Shown: positions 9,835-21,607 of the stretch, piece after piece
Layout: every line of letters begins with the position of its first letter
Numbering within the stretch: position 1 is the first letter of the stretch
NCBI GenBank assembly: GCA_022592435.1
Contig: JABYQS010000008.1
Span: 248,001-312,000 of the forward strand
DNA from: Cerioporus squamosus
Taxonomy: Eukaryota > Basidiomycota > Agaricomycetes > Polyporales > Polyporaceae
Reading direction: 5' to 3'
Length of the DNA stretch: 64,000 nucleotides
The notes under the pieces: model-generated
What the model saw: the letters and a program-made list of their open reading frames with translations, nothing else
Databases searched by the model: none
What the model was told of the DNA's origin: nothing
Translations under genes and position numbers: made by a program

Positions 9835-12800
9835 ATGCCGCCTAAGAACCGCCAAACATACCAGGCTGAGATGCCCTACGCCAGGGAGCCTCTCAAGTCC
9901 ATCTACGTAACCCAGCGACTGTTCACGTCGCTGGTGATGTGCATATGGTGGACCGTATACTACGGGCTTCTACCGCGACGCTTCCGGCCACGACCGTCGT
10001 GGACCATCAAGTGCTGCATCTCCGTCAACTTCATGCGCCGCATCTACAGGGTCACCGAGCTCGCTGGCGTGACCTGGGGTACGCGCAACCCGGACGAAGC
10101 GTGCGACAACAAGTCCCTCAAGTACACCCGCTTCGAGTGGGTCGACCCGCTGCCGGAGGAGTACCGGACAGGCATCCTCGCGGACCCGCAGGTGCCTTTC
10201 AAGCGTGTGGGGTGCTTCGTGTGGCCGAAGGAGCGGCCCAAAAGTGAGTAGTCATCTTCGTTTCCAGCCCTCGACCCAAGTTTCTCCGCCCCTGCGTTCT
10301 AGATCGCGTCCTGCCCCGTCCCAGAACGGTAAAGAATGGTGGGATCGGACAGGACGCAACCTAGGCCGCATGGCAATTTTCCCAATCAGTCTCGAAGCGA
10401 GCCGGAATTGAGACAGCCTGCCCCGTCCTCAATATGCAAGGAACAGGACAGAGGACGGGGCAAGACGTAGCCCTGAACGTCTCAGACCGCGACTTAGTCG
10501 AGCCACGGGTGTGAGGTTTCGTCACGCTCGGCCTCGTGGCACTCACTCCCTTCGCTTGACGACCTTCTCTGCGAGGACTTGGCCCATGGACTGGTATGGA
10601 AGTTGTTCAGCCAACATCCGACACGATGTCCCATCCATCTTTCCTCATCTATGATCATGGCCATAATTCGATGGTAGATGGGTGCATATATGCGCTACCG
10701 TTGTCCGAGAGATGACACCATTCTCTCTGAATGACCGCGAGACGCATCGCACTACCGCTGATCAATCCAGAGGATGCGCATAGAGCGATTGTTCAGTAGT
10801 GACCTCCACGACGGAAGTCACCGAGACCGTTGGGCCGCCCCAGTCCTTCCCTGCTCTGTCTCCCTCTCGTTGCCTTCAGGACCGCCCTAAGCGTCTGGGT
10901 CGAGACCGTCTCACTGTACAGTCGAATCTCTGATAACGAATGCTCTTGGGAGACATCTGAAGTTGGTTCGTTATGATCCCTCATCGTGGCGAGTAAGCGC
11001 CCATACGGAAAGGGCCCATCATGGAGGATGGCCAAGGGATTTCGTTCTCGGAAATTCGACTGTACGCTGCGGATTGCGTCGTGCTCGTCGTGTGGTGCTC
11101 TGTCGCGCTGCTTGACAAGATCCTCAGTGTGCTGCTCTGGACGACCACAACACATGCACTGTCCCTTCCACCGTAGCTTTGCGGCTAGCCACCCTCGACT
11201 GCGATACAGTTGGTATATGCGCCGCTTCTATGCGAGACTAGAGCGTAGTACGACCCCGATGTACAGGGAGGACACGTTGTGTCGCCGTGCGTCGAGACGC
11301 ACACGCAGTGACGGGCTGGGAGCTTGACGTAGATGCGTGGGAGGTTGTGCTGTGCCAGGGAGGTCAATCTTGAGTCTTCCGGAGTGCACTCTTGGCACAG
11401 AGAGCTCAATTGCTATTGCCCGGGTCGGCGCCATGAACGCGGACGCTGAGTGGCGCGGGAGTGAGTGTGACGTAGCTCCTACTCATATCGTCTGTGTCTG
11501 GGAGACAAGATGGTGCAAGAGTGTAGCTATTGGCTCGAGACTACGATGCAGGAGTTGCTGGAGAGACGCACACGTTTGTCCACTGGTATATCTCTATTGC
11601 TCATGTAACTGACGTCAGGTCCTGCAGTCATTCCCACTTGCGCCGAGCACAGCAGCGGTGATATGAGTTCCAAGAACGGTCTGATGGATAGTGGGGAGTT
11701 CGAGGCCGCTGCTGGCGAAGTTCCCCTCATTGGTATCTTCTTGCACGGTGGAGGATATTGCCACATGTCCGCGCACGAGAACTCGTCAACGTCTAAGATC
11801 CCTGCGCGCCTCATGAAGGTGCGTATTCGAGCTTTCTACGATCTATTCAAACTGAAGTCCCCGCAGGACAAGGCTTTTACCGAGATTCACGCAGTCGAGT
11901 ACCGCCTCCTCCAGCACGCGCCCTTCCCCGCAGCTGTTCAAGACGCCGCCGCTGTCTACGCGCATATCGTTCGTCGTCATCAACGACACCTCTCGAAGAG
12001 CTCCTCATCTGGCAAAGCATCCGGCAATTCTGCTAGCGTGCCCGAGGACGACGATGAACCGCAGGTCGACGCGGTGATAGACTACCTCAGCGTCGATAAC
12101 GAGGCATATCGCGAGCAGGCGAAGAACAAGAAGGAGAACGCAGAGATACATGCCCGCGTCTCCGAGGCATCAGCCAATCTGAACTGCAAGATCATCCTCA
12201 TTGGTGACAGCGCCGGTGGCAACCTGGTGCTTGCACTTGCACGCTGGATCCGAGACGAGGGCGTTCTCCCACCTCCAGACGGTCTCCTGCTGCTCTCTCC
12301 TTCGTGCGATCCATGTGAGTACTTGTGACGAAAGTAGTGCACGTCTGGCTGACTTATGCTCCCCAGCGCATGCTTTCCCTGAAACACCCTCGTCATACAT
12401 CCCGCGTCCGCACGCTGATACCGATTACCTCGTCGATACCCCGGAACCCCGCGCTCTCCTGCAGCGCACCTTCCTCGGCCACAACTCGATTGAGACCATG
12501 CACAGTCCCTACGTCAGCCCCGCGTCCAGTCGCGTCCTCTCCGCCTTCTACGGCGACGCCTTCGCCGCGAGCGTTTCGGACCTCACCATTGCACAGCTAG
12601 ACGACCAGCAGCGGCAGTTCCTCCGTACGATGTCCTCCGCGCCCGCGACGCCCGTTCCATCCACGCCCGCTCTGTCCAACGCCATCCCGCTCGTGCTCGG
12701 TCCCCCCGAGGCGACCGCCGAGCCCGACCGCAGCCCGACGTCTCTCCAGCGCCCTATCATCGCCTCTCCGCGCGGTCTCAGCTTGTTCACGGAGTTCCCG

Positions 12801-13004
12801 AAGGTGTGTGTCGTGCTCGGGGATGCGGAGCGGCTGGAGCGCGAGGTGACGAAGCTCGTCGGGGCGATGGAGCGCGACGGGACGGAGGTGCATACGATCT
12901 GGGTGAAGGACGCGCCGCACGATGTGCTGATGATGGGGTGGTGGGACGAGAAGGTGCGGGATGCAGTGTGGAAGCAGGTCGAGGAGTGGGTGGGGCAGGT
13001 GTGA
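9835..13004 (+). CDS. Alpha/beta hydrolase (steryl acetyl hydrolase / HSL-like), with a 1.4-kb intron
   Basis: Serine hydrolase of the hormone-sensitive-lipase group, which removes acyl or acetyl groups from small esters. Exon 1 (9835-10243) has an N-terminal membrane anchor (LFTSLVMCIWWTVYYGLL) and FEWVDPLPEEYRTG. After the long intron, exon 2 (11619-11818) has the oxyanion-hole motif GIFLHGGGY. Exon 3 (11867-12314) has FTEIHAVEYRLLQHAPFP and the nucleophile elbow GDSAGGN. The last exon (from 12367) holds a linker of over 100 residues, then VVLGDAERLEREV (acid region) and KDAPHDVLMMGWW with the likely catalytic His. Exon 1 ends in phase 1 and exon 2 continues it in frame, so the gene appears whole. 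A membrane-bound deacetylase of sterols or xenobiotics is likely by family. Confidence 0.82.
10244..11618. other. 1,375-nt intron with fold-back repeats
   Basis: Begins GTGAGTAG and ends GACGTCAG. At least two fold-back structures are inside. TGCCCCGTCCTC (10419-10430) pairs exactly with 10451-10462, and part of it is repeated directly at 10310-10321. A longer pair of about 34-nt imperfect arms lies at 10916-10949 and 11032-11065, with a perfect 12-bp outer segment. No protein is recognised in it. A non-autonomous insertion (MITE-like) enlarging an ordinary intron is the simplest reading. Confidence 0.5.
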
Positions 13005-13530
13005 GGCCTAGATGGACTCGTTCGCGTAATCAGGATCTTTTCGGACGTGCATATATGTGTGTTGATGTATTGTGTATATACCTTCTTGCTTCCAGTTGCA
13101 GAATACTGTGGATGTGTTCTACATGCGGGCGGACTCGAACTGGTTCGGCTCATGAGGAGCGTAGCGCCCATCCGCCCCGACTCGGAAATGCGACAACTAG
13201 TTGAAGTTGAGACGGACTCCTGTCTCCCAGAAGACATGGCCTGCACATTCATTCTACTCGTTTCCGTAACGGAGCGCAAGCTTGTCAACGTAAGTACTAC
13301 TGAGAAGGCTGGTGAGAGCGGTAGCGATAAGCTGACTCAGCATATGCAATCGTCAATGCTACGGCCTACCAAGTCTGGCAACGCTCTGGAATTATCTTGA
13401 ACTGATACTTCTCGCACGACTGGTAGCCACGACACCGGGCTACGATAAATAGACCATCTAGACTCTAGGGTGAGTTGCCGGTGCTTTGCTGCATTTCGCT
13501 CTGCTCAAGCCTCACAGTTCGCCGCCGCAG
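13005..13530. other. Intergenic between hydrolase and F-box gene
   Basis: Nothing recognised. An AT-rich patch around 13045-13085 probably is the 3' end of the hydrolase transcript. Confidence 0.4.
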
Positions 13531-15203
13531 ATGCCATTTCTCACCGATGAGGAACGGCTACAGTTCCGTGTCGAACCGACCCCGGAGGTCGTTCAAGCGG
13601 CACGCAACACGATCACCCAGCACGAGCTCGCAATCGATGCCATAGAGGAACGCATCCAAGCCCTTATCAGCCAAGTCCGGGACCTGCGATACGACCAGGC
13701 GAAGCACAGGGCGGCCATCGAGCGCTGTAGCGGCGTCCTCACGCTCGCACGCCGTCTACCCGCAGAGCTGCTCATCAAGATCTTCATGCACTGTGTGGAG
13801 GACGGGTGGACTCCTGCCCCGCTCGTCGTCTCGCACGTCTGCTCGGCGTGGCGCAGGGCGGCGCTGTCCCCGAAGGTGTGGTCGCACGTGTACGTCCGGT
13901 GTGACGACGCAAATGTCCTCGACCGGACGCAGTTCTGGCTCAAGATGGCTGCGGCCGCGGACCTCCATGTCACGTTTGCTGCGTCGTGGCGGATCACGCA
14001 TAGGGAGATCAACCGGCTTATGGCCTTGCTCTCGACAAGGCGGGCGCAGTGGCGGTCGCTCAGGATCGAGACGGATACCACGCAACATGCGGAGTTCATC
14101 CTTGGGCAGTGCCATGGCATGTTCCCGGAGCTGCGCGAGGTTAGCGTCAAGACGGCCGCCTTAACGCCGGATGGCGGCGACGTTGACGGGGCCTCTGACC
14201 TCGTACGGCTGGCGGACACGTTCACTGCAGAGCGGGCTCCGAGGTTGGCCACAGTGTCATACGTGTCGCCCATCATCCCTGCTGTCCCCGTCTTTCCTAC
14301 CCATATCGTCCACCTTGATCTGAGGGTTCAAGAAAGCCTGAACCAGCGTCCGCTCTCTACCGCCTCCATCCTCGGCATTTTAGAGCCCCTCACCGCGCTC
14401 AAGACCCTCACCCTCAGCATGCCTCTTATTTATGTGCAACCGTTCTCCCCCGAGCCAGATTCGACGCGGTTCGTCTCATTGCCGAGCCTCACGAGTCTGA
14501 CTGTGTACGGACCCACCGACCTCAACGAACTCCTCCCTCACATCCATGCCCCGATCCTCCGCCACCTCTACCTCCGCTCTCTCGAGGACCTCGGCTACCG
14601 CCAGCAGCCCGTCGGCCCAAGCTTGATGCGGTTCCTCGAGCACTCATCACCACCCCTTGAGCTCCTCGAAATGCACGATGTCGACCTCTCCCCCGACACA
14701 TTCGCCACATGTTTCGCTGCACTGCCGGACTTGCGCGAGCTGCGCCTGCACGAGTCGTCCATCTCGGACTCGACCGTCCAGCTGCTCAACGGCCCGCGGG
14801 GTCTCTGTCCGCGCCTGAGGAAGCTCGACCTGCGGTGGTGCGGGATGTTGCGTGGGCGCGCGCTGGTCGACTTGGTGCGGAGCCGGCACGTTGTGGACGA
14901 TCTGGCGGGGTCGGTGTCGGACCCCATCGAGGAGGTTGGCGTGATCAATTGTGCGTTTGTGCTGGAGGACGACGTGCTGGACCTCGCGCGGATGACTGTC
15001 TGCAGGATTGTTACACGAGATGGGGATGACTATTGTCGTGAGTGCTGTGTTTCGACTGAGGTACCAGTACAGCGGGTAGCTGACCAGGTCGTTTTGCAGG
15101 TTCGACTGGATGTTGCAGCAACGCACGTTATAGGACTCGATTGCGTTTGCGACACATGGACGAGTTTGTCGGTCAGGACAGGAATTTGCGGCTGGTTCTA
15201 TAG
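13531..15203 (+). CDS. F-box protein with leucine-rich repeats
   Basis: Likely substrate receptor of an SCF ubiquitin ligase. After a short start (MPFLTDEERLQFRVEP) there is a coiled-coil of about 45 residues, then the F-box: LPAELLIKIFMHCVEDG, followed by HVCSAWRRAALSPKVWSHVY. The rest is irregular leucine-rich repeats (LRIETDTTQHAEFILGQC, LKTLTLSMPLIYV, LRHLYLRSLEDLG, LRELRLHESSI, LRKLDLRWCGML). This is the usual Agaricomycete F-box plan. One intron near the end (15038-15099, 62 nt) changes the tail to a sequence ending DRNLRLVL with stop at 15201-15203. An in-frame ATG at 13486 would add 15 residues; the inner ATG begins the typical family start. The degraded target is unknown. Confidence 0.85.
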
Positions 15204-15399
15204 ATGGTAGATGGTCATGACGGTGGGTGTTGAAAGGTGGTTACGTTACATAGGAAAACGACTTATTATGTATGACTACGGATAGATGCACTTCAGAGCA
15301 GTAGATAGCGCGACAGCAAGGGATTCAATACATTTGCTCGACAGCCACACCACGAGAAGAAACTATATCTCACAAACAATCGCGCACAACCACCGACAT

Positions 15400-16031
15400 C
15401 TACCAGACTGCCAGCCATTCCGGGAAGTGGTCGCCGACGATCCTCACCTCGAGGTTGCCCGGCAGGAGACGCGTGAACCTCTTGTTGGTGAGTCCGACCC
15501 GCAGTGCGGCGAGCGTCCTTGGCACCTCCTCTGCCCTGAGGTCGGTGATAGCGCGGCAGGGATATCTTGCGCAATCGTGTCGTCCATCGCAATTGAACTC
15601 GATGCAGAGCCGCAGTTTCTCGACAGTCTTGCAGTGCGGGAGGATGTGACTCTCGAAGTCCGCTGAGAGGACGTTCTGGCGGGACACGCGGTGAGCAATG
15701 CCATGCAGCAAGAGGGGAGCAGGGCAGCCTGAGAGCTGTCGCGGTCACTCACGACAACGGTCTGCAACACCCCCTCGTCCAACCTCTCGTACGCCCTGTA
15801 CGCGACCTTTACGAGGATGTTCACCTTTGTCATCTTTTTCAGGCGTTGCTTGAGCCCGGTCATCCCAGCTTGCGTCGGTCTTCTCACGGGGCCGGAGAGA
15901 GTGATGGTGGTCTCCGAGGGGCCTGGGGTGTTCGCTGGAGCAGGATGGTTAGGGCAACGGGGGCGGGGCAGGGACAAAGACAACCACGAGAAGGACTCAC
16001 TGATGCAAACAAGGGGTGCCGGCGCAGACAT
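15400..16031 (-). CDS. Small conserved-looking protein, unknown function
   Basis: Three exons join cleanly: a short first exon (MSAPAPLVCI), then TNTPGPSETTITLSGP through RRPTQAGMTGLKQRLKKM and VKVAYRAYERLDEGVLQTVV, then NVLSADFESHILPHCKTVEK and on to EVRIVGDHFPEWLAVW. The joins are phase 1 and phase 0 with GTGAGT donors and CAG acceptors. The product is about 150 residues, basic in the middle, with four Cys in the stretch CIEFNCDGRHDCARYPC. No signal peptide or membrane helix is seen. I do not recognise the family. It lies tail-to-tail with the F-box gene. Confidence 0.55.
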
Positions 16032-16742
16032 GCTAGTTCGCTTCTGGGATAGTCTAGATGGTATAGGGGCTGGTGGTTAGGACCACGAGTATGGGAGGTG
16101 GAGATGGTTGGAAGCGGGACGGTGCCGCCCATTTTGTAAGTGGTTGCCTCGGTTCGAACTCCGCCTCATTCTCCTCAAACCACCCTCTTTGAACCACCCT
16201 CAGTCTGCCCCAACTCGGGCCTATCAACGAACTGTATGTCCACAGACATATCGTGGACGCTTCTTGAGCCGTTCGTGAGCAGGATCTGACTGGGCTATGT
16301 AGAGTGATTTGCCGCAGTCGACTATGGCGGACCTCGTTGTTTGTTCCACGTGGAGCACTTGACTGCCGGGACATCATGCATCATACTTCTGCATCAGCCA
16401 CACACGTTTGTCTTTGTATGTTCCGGAAGGTTAGCTCCATTACCTGCATAACCACTCACCTTCCTAGTCACACAAAGCTATAGCAAGCGCCCTTCCTGCA
16501 GCGCTTTGTGACGCAGCAGCGAGTGCAACAAAAATAGGACACTATTTGCATACCAGAGCAGAAGTAACAGGCAGAGGAAGCGTCGCATCGATTCACGTAG
16601 GTCGATCTAACCACTACAACAAATTAATTCATAGTCTCACAGAGAAGAATGTACACGTACATACGGAACAGCAGGGTCGGAGAGCGAGATAGAAAACATA
16701 GTGTGTCCGAGTCCGCAAGAGGTAACCGCATCCTCACCAGCT
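16032..16742. other. Intergenic, nothing recognised
   Basis: Between the small unknown gene (promoter side) and the 3' end of the Swi3/Rsc8 gene. No motif-bearing frame, RNA gene or repeat was seen. Confidence 0.4.
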
Positions 16743-18965
16743 TCAGCTGAGCTGCGCGACGTTAGCGCCTGCGCCGATCGGCCCCATGTCACCCTCAGTA
16801 GGGGCGCCGCCCTGCACCTCGCTGACCTTCGTGCCCTGTCCGCTCGCCGCGAGACCAGCTTGAGCTTGTGAGACCGCCGCAGCCAGCCCCGGTCCAGGCG
16901 TGCTACTGTGCTTCGCAAGCTCGCTCTTGACGTGCTCGAGCATGCGCTTCAGGTTGATGCGCTCATTGACCAGCGCCATGCGCGCGGTCTCGAGGCTCTT
17001 GCGCTCCTCCTCGAGCAGCTCCTCGAGCTCCTCGAACTGCGCAGTCTTGAGCTCGAGCTTTGTGAGCGTCAACTTGATGAGCGACGCCAGCGTAGTGCGG
17101 ATCTGCGCGTCCTCCGCATCCGCAAGCGCGCCGGCCGCCTTCGATGCGGACTTGAGGGCGAGGTCAGCTGCGCGGACAACCCGGGAGTGTGGGATTGTCT
17201 TCGTAGCCTTCGCCGCGACCGTGTTGCCGCCAGCCTGACCATCGACCTGCATCTCGTCTCCCTGGGCCTCGGCGGAAGTAGTAGCATCCGTGGTTTTCTC
17301 GGCCTCCTTGGGCTGGTCCTCTTCCATACGCTCCTCGTCCTTCTTCTCACCCTCAGCAGCCTTCTCGCCATCCAGCTTCTCCTCAGCGGTTTCCTCCTTC
17401 TCTCTCCGTCTGTCAGTTCGTGCAACGCAGTCTTCGCAGCCTCAGCCGCGACACCTGGGTTGATCACGCCAGCGAGGAAGGCTACCACGCTCATCACGGG
17501 GTTGTCCGCCTGCTCGAACGGTACACGGGCGAAGCGCAGAGGACCCATATCACCCTCCGCGGCAATGTACGGGTCCTCTATGGGCAGCTGCAAGAATTTC
17601 CGGATGCACTGCTGCGCACTCCGTGTACCAACGTGCTCCTCGATAGCGGACCAGTCATCGTCAAAGAGCTCAACACCCTCCAATAGAAGGAGGATCTCCT
17701 GGTCAGACCAGTCGTCATCGGCACCGGTGCCAAGGGCTTGGTGAACGCCATTGGCGCCCGTCGCGCTCGTAAGTTTGACAAAGTCGCCGCTGAACATATG
17801 GGAGGGGAAGCGGCCGTCCAGGTAGCATGGCGGACAAAGCTCGAAGTTCTTCGTCTTCAGAGAGTGATACCGCACAGAGGTGCAGTCGACACCGCAAGTG
17901 TCGCACTGGTACTTGATTGTGGGTGCGTTGTCTCCGCCAACGCCGTTAGGTGCGGACGCGCCGTTCGCGAGAGCGGAGGCTTCCTGTGCGGAGATAGGGC
18001 GAGAAGACTTGGCAGAAGTCTGGTAGATGGATGACCGGAGCTCGAGGGAAGCGGGTCCGGGGGTGCCGCTAGTCTTCGTGACGCCGTTGGCACCAGCATG
18101 AGCGTTGGGCTGCTGTGGCCGAGTCCCAGGGTGAAGAGATTGAAGACCACGAGGGGTGTCGAGGATGACGCGAAAGTGACCAGTGAAAGGAGGTGCGAGA
18201 GCAGCAGGTCGTTGGTCGGGGTCAATCTGACAGAAATAACGCCATTGACGCGTCTGTTCACTAGCATATGGCAGAGCTACACACCTGGTAGTTGATCAAC
18301 CCCCATTGCTCGAGGAACGCGTGTACTCGCATGATGGCACATACGTCTCCGGCAAGGTTCCTGCGGCAGGCGGTCACAGTGAGATACTCGGATGGTCGCA
18401 AGCGGTACGTGTTGATCATGAAGTCGCGGTAGTCCTTGTATATGGCCGGGGTCTTCGACCTGTGCCGCGAGTTGAAAAACTCAGGGAGAGCGCGTCGCTC
18501 CACGGGGTGAATTTTGGACATATCGAACCACGCAGCGTACGAAGGGATGATGACCTCGTGTGTTTGCGCTGCAAGGTACTTGCGGGCTTGTTCTTCAAGT
18601 CGTAGCCGCGTGGCTTCGAGCTGGGCAGGATCTTCATCGTCGTTGTCCTCCCCGGAGTCCGCCTCCTCATCCGCCGCGTCCCCGCCCTCAGCCATTGACA
18701 CATCCCCGCTATCTTCCCCAGCCTCGCCGTCTCCCTCTGCCTTCAGCAGTCGCGCAGGGACCGCGCTCGCGGGCTCCGTGGATGTACCCGCCGGCGCGGG
18801 CGGTAGGTTCCCGACGTCGCCACCTTGAATTGGTTCGAGTTCGCTGCGCTTGCCTGCCGCGTTCTCAGGGTCGACAGGGGTAACTCCCTGATTCACAGTC
18901 AGCCTAATGCGCTTCACCTCCGATGAGTTTGGTGCCGGCGACGCCGTCCGTTTTGGCGAAGACAT
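16743..18965 (-). CDS. SWI/SNF-RSC chromatin-remodelling subunit (Swi3/Rsc8/SMARCC family)
   Basis: Core scaffold subunit of the ATP-dependent SWI/SNF or RSC nucleosome remodeller, in the nucleus. Order: basic and acidic N terminus ([13 protein letters not shown], then an [10 protein letters not shown] stretch); SWIRM domain ([74 protein letters not shown]); a ZZ-type zinc segment ([19 protein letters not shown]); a SANT domain ([38 protein letters not shown]); and a C-terminal coiled coil ([20 protein letters not shown]). Most basidiomycetes carry one such gene, so it may serve both complexes. Near 17398-17406, in a GA-rich run, the SANT part and the coiled-coil part are out of frame by one base. 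As this family is essential, a sequence error is likelier than a mutation. Confidence 0.92.
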
Positions 18966-19039
18966 GTCGAGGATGGTGGTCGGAAGGAGAGCTGTAGCGC
19001 GAATAAGCGCCCTAGTGAATTGTTACCCTAATTACTGTC

Positions 19040-19047
19040 TATAAAAG
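19040..19047 (+). promoter_or_regulatory. TATA box upstream of the PPR-like gene
   Basis: TATAAAAG about 180 bp upstream of the ATG at 19222, in an AT-rich interval (18966-19221) between two divergent genes. Confidence 0.4.
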
Positions 19048-19221
19048 CGGTTGCTGAACAACTTCTTACTTCATTATACTTTCTTACAAGTTAGTTTTAA
19101 CTTGGTCACAACCTGGTCCTAACTTCTTCGAAGGCTTACTCCTTGACTTCGACGTCTCCCTCGACCGCCAACGCTGCTACGGCGTCCGCAACATACTCGA
19201 GTTACAGCCTGCTAGCTGTAC

Positions 19222-21607
19222 ATGGCATCATGGGTGATTGCTCACCCGCCATGGCAGTCACTTTCTCGCTTTCGCCTCCGCTTCGACATACTGGTCAGGC
19301 CGGCCGGGATGACTAGCAAGCAGTTCCTCAGCACTCCAACGCTCTCGGTGGACACGGAGACCCCGATGATGAAGGAGATCAAAGCGTACCCTTACCCGTC
19401 GGTGAGCCCGGATGCATCGCTCTTCGAAGACCCCGACGACGACTACATTCACGCCGCTGGTAGCGTGGCAGAGTACGCTACGTTTCTACCGGAGAATCGC
19501 AAACAGACGGACCCTTGCTATACTCTCCATCGACTAGTCGCCGAGGGGAAGTACGAGGACGCGGACCGTGTACACGCAGAGCTTGTCGAGCATGGTGTGG
19601 AGATCCGGCCGCACCCCATCTACCACTTCATTGCCCGGAAACTCCTTGATACGCACGACATCCCCTCCCAGGCCCGCGTCGACTCCTTTGTCAAGTGGTG
19701 GTCACTTGTGCCTCCGAAAAGCGACTGGGACTGCCGCCGGTCGGTGGGTGCCATCCTCACGGAGATATTGCGGAAGGACGCGGTGCCCGACATACCTCTC
19801 ATTGCCAGATTCGCCCTCCTGGCCGCCTCCAAAGGATACGGGAGTCAAGTATCTACAAACGTCCTCTGCGTGCTGGCTCGGTTCGCCCCGCCGAACTTCA
19901 CTGTTCAGTTCCTCGAGCAGATTTGTATCGCGGCTTGGAAGTACGAGACGTCGCTACCCGCCTACCAGGAGTCTCCGCAGAAGGTCGCGAAGAATCTGCT
20001 CGAAGTAAAGTTCCGCGCTTGGTATAGCGCCGTCGTCGGGGAGTTCGCCGCTGCTGGTGATCTTGGACCCGCGATGACCGCTCTCAAGGTCGCATGCGAG
20101 CGGAACATCTTCGTCAATCAGAGAACATATACTTACCTCCTACGGAGGCTTGACCTGGCGAAGGAGAAGGAGCACGTCCAAACCTTGGAACGCCTGTGGG
20201 AAGGACAGGCGCGTGCGATCGGAATTGTGAGTTGCTGCGTGCTTTGTCCTCCGCTGTACGTCTGACCTTCGATATACAGGATCCCCCCACCACGCCGACG
20301 ACAGCAGAGCCCACGGAAATCCCTGTACCCGCACATGTCGACATAGCTGCCATGACCTTGTCCGCGAAGCAACTGAAGCAAGCCCTCCGCTCTCGCACTC
20401 CGATTTCGGCCAGGAACTTGGCGGCCCTTGTCAGCACTTTCCTCGCCGCTGGACGCCTCAGTCTGGTTGCTCGTATCCGGACCTTGGCTTACCGCTCTGG
20501 CGATCCCGCTATATTAACATGGGCCTTGGCGGAAATGATCTATTACCAGTCATTCGGCCGCAAGTCCCTTTCTGCGTTTCTGTCAGTGTTCGAACACCAT
20601 TTCTACCTTGTCGGCGTTCCCCGTATCATCTTCGACCCGGTCTTTGTTTCCGAACACCGTCTCCGCATCCCTCTCGTGAAGGGGCCGAAAGGGGCCCTGC
20701 ATCTGCTTGGTCCGCCTCCCAAACTCCGTCGCAGGTTACAACCGTCGTTGTATCACACCTACATGCTGTGGCGGACGGTTGCACATGGTGTCAGGCGGCC
20801 TGCGACGCTTGTTCGTCTGTATCGCAGCTTCATCGAACAAGTGGTGGCATCTCGCCGGATACACCCATCTGCTGCCCTCCTGCCCCCACTTCTAAAACCC
20901 AAACGCGGCTCTCCTCGTCTTCCTCCGAACCCGCCTGAAGCCCAGCCTCGCTACATGAAACCAATCCCGCCGCGTTCACTCTACGACGTCCGTTTCTTCA
21001 ACATCTTCATCGCCATGTTCGGTCGCTTCCAATTTTGGCCTTACCTCACCCGTACCATCATCGACCTCCACCGCCTCGGATTTCAACGAGACCACTATAC
21101 TCAGAACGCGTTCGTGCAGCAATTGCGACTGTCGCAGGACATGCAGTCCGTCCACAGGCTGATGACCTATTGGGAACATACTGTTGAACAAGCGTGCAAG
21201 GAGTTGAAGCATGCCCATTGGCAAGACGAGTCTGCAGAGCCGGCCATGGAACCCATCGTGGAGAAACCGGATCCTGATATCGTGAAGCGACATACGTTGT
21301 CCTTCTTCTACCTGGCTTCGATACGGCGGTTGATCTTCGATGGCCGTGTGGACGACGCTCACGAAGTGGCCAAGCGCTTCATGGAGGCCGTGTCTGGTGC
21401 GAAGAGCCAACGGCGCGCAGAACGAGCGATCAAGACAGCAACCGAGGAGGCACTCGTTCAACAAGACTCGTCTCCTGTGTACGAGAATCCGGAGTTGGAT
21501 GCACAGCTTGGTGCTGTTCCTCTAGATCGGTATGTGGTCGTGATCCCGACCATTGTCCGCGAGCTGATCATGATGCTCATTCCAGTCTGGAGCGTCGAAT
21601 GCGTTGA
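19222..21607 (+). CDS. Putative mitochondrial pentatricopeptide-repeat-like protein
   Basis: About 790 residues from three exons. The N terminus is Arg-rich without acidic residues (SLSRFRLRFDILVRPAG), fitting a mitochondrial presequence. The body is alpha-helical with loosely repeated pairs of helices such as YTLHRLVAEGKYEDADRVHA, TYTYLLRRLDLAKEKEHVQT, NAFVQQLRLSQDMQSVHRL and RRLIFDGRVDDAHEVAKRF. These resemble degenerate PPR units of organelle RNA-binding proteins. Intron 1 (about 20227-20280) joins in phase 0. A second intron from the GTATGTGG near 21529 to a CCAG near 21590 would give a short LERRMR ending at 21607. If it is retained, the frame runs on to 21800. The family call is a judgement from helix pattern only. 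Confidence 0.5.
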
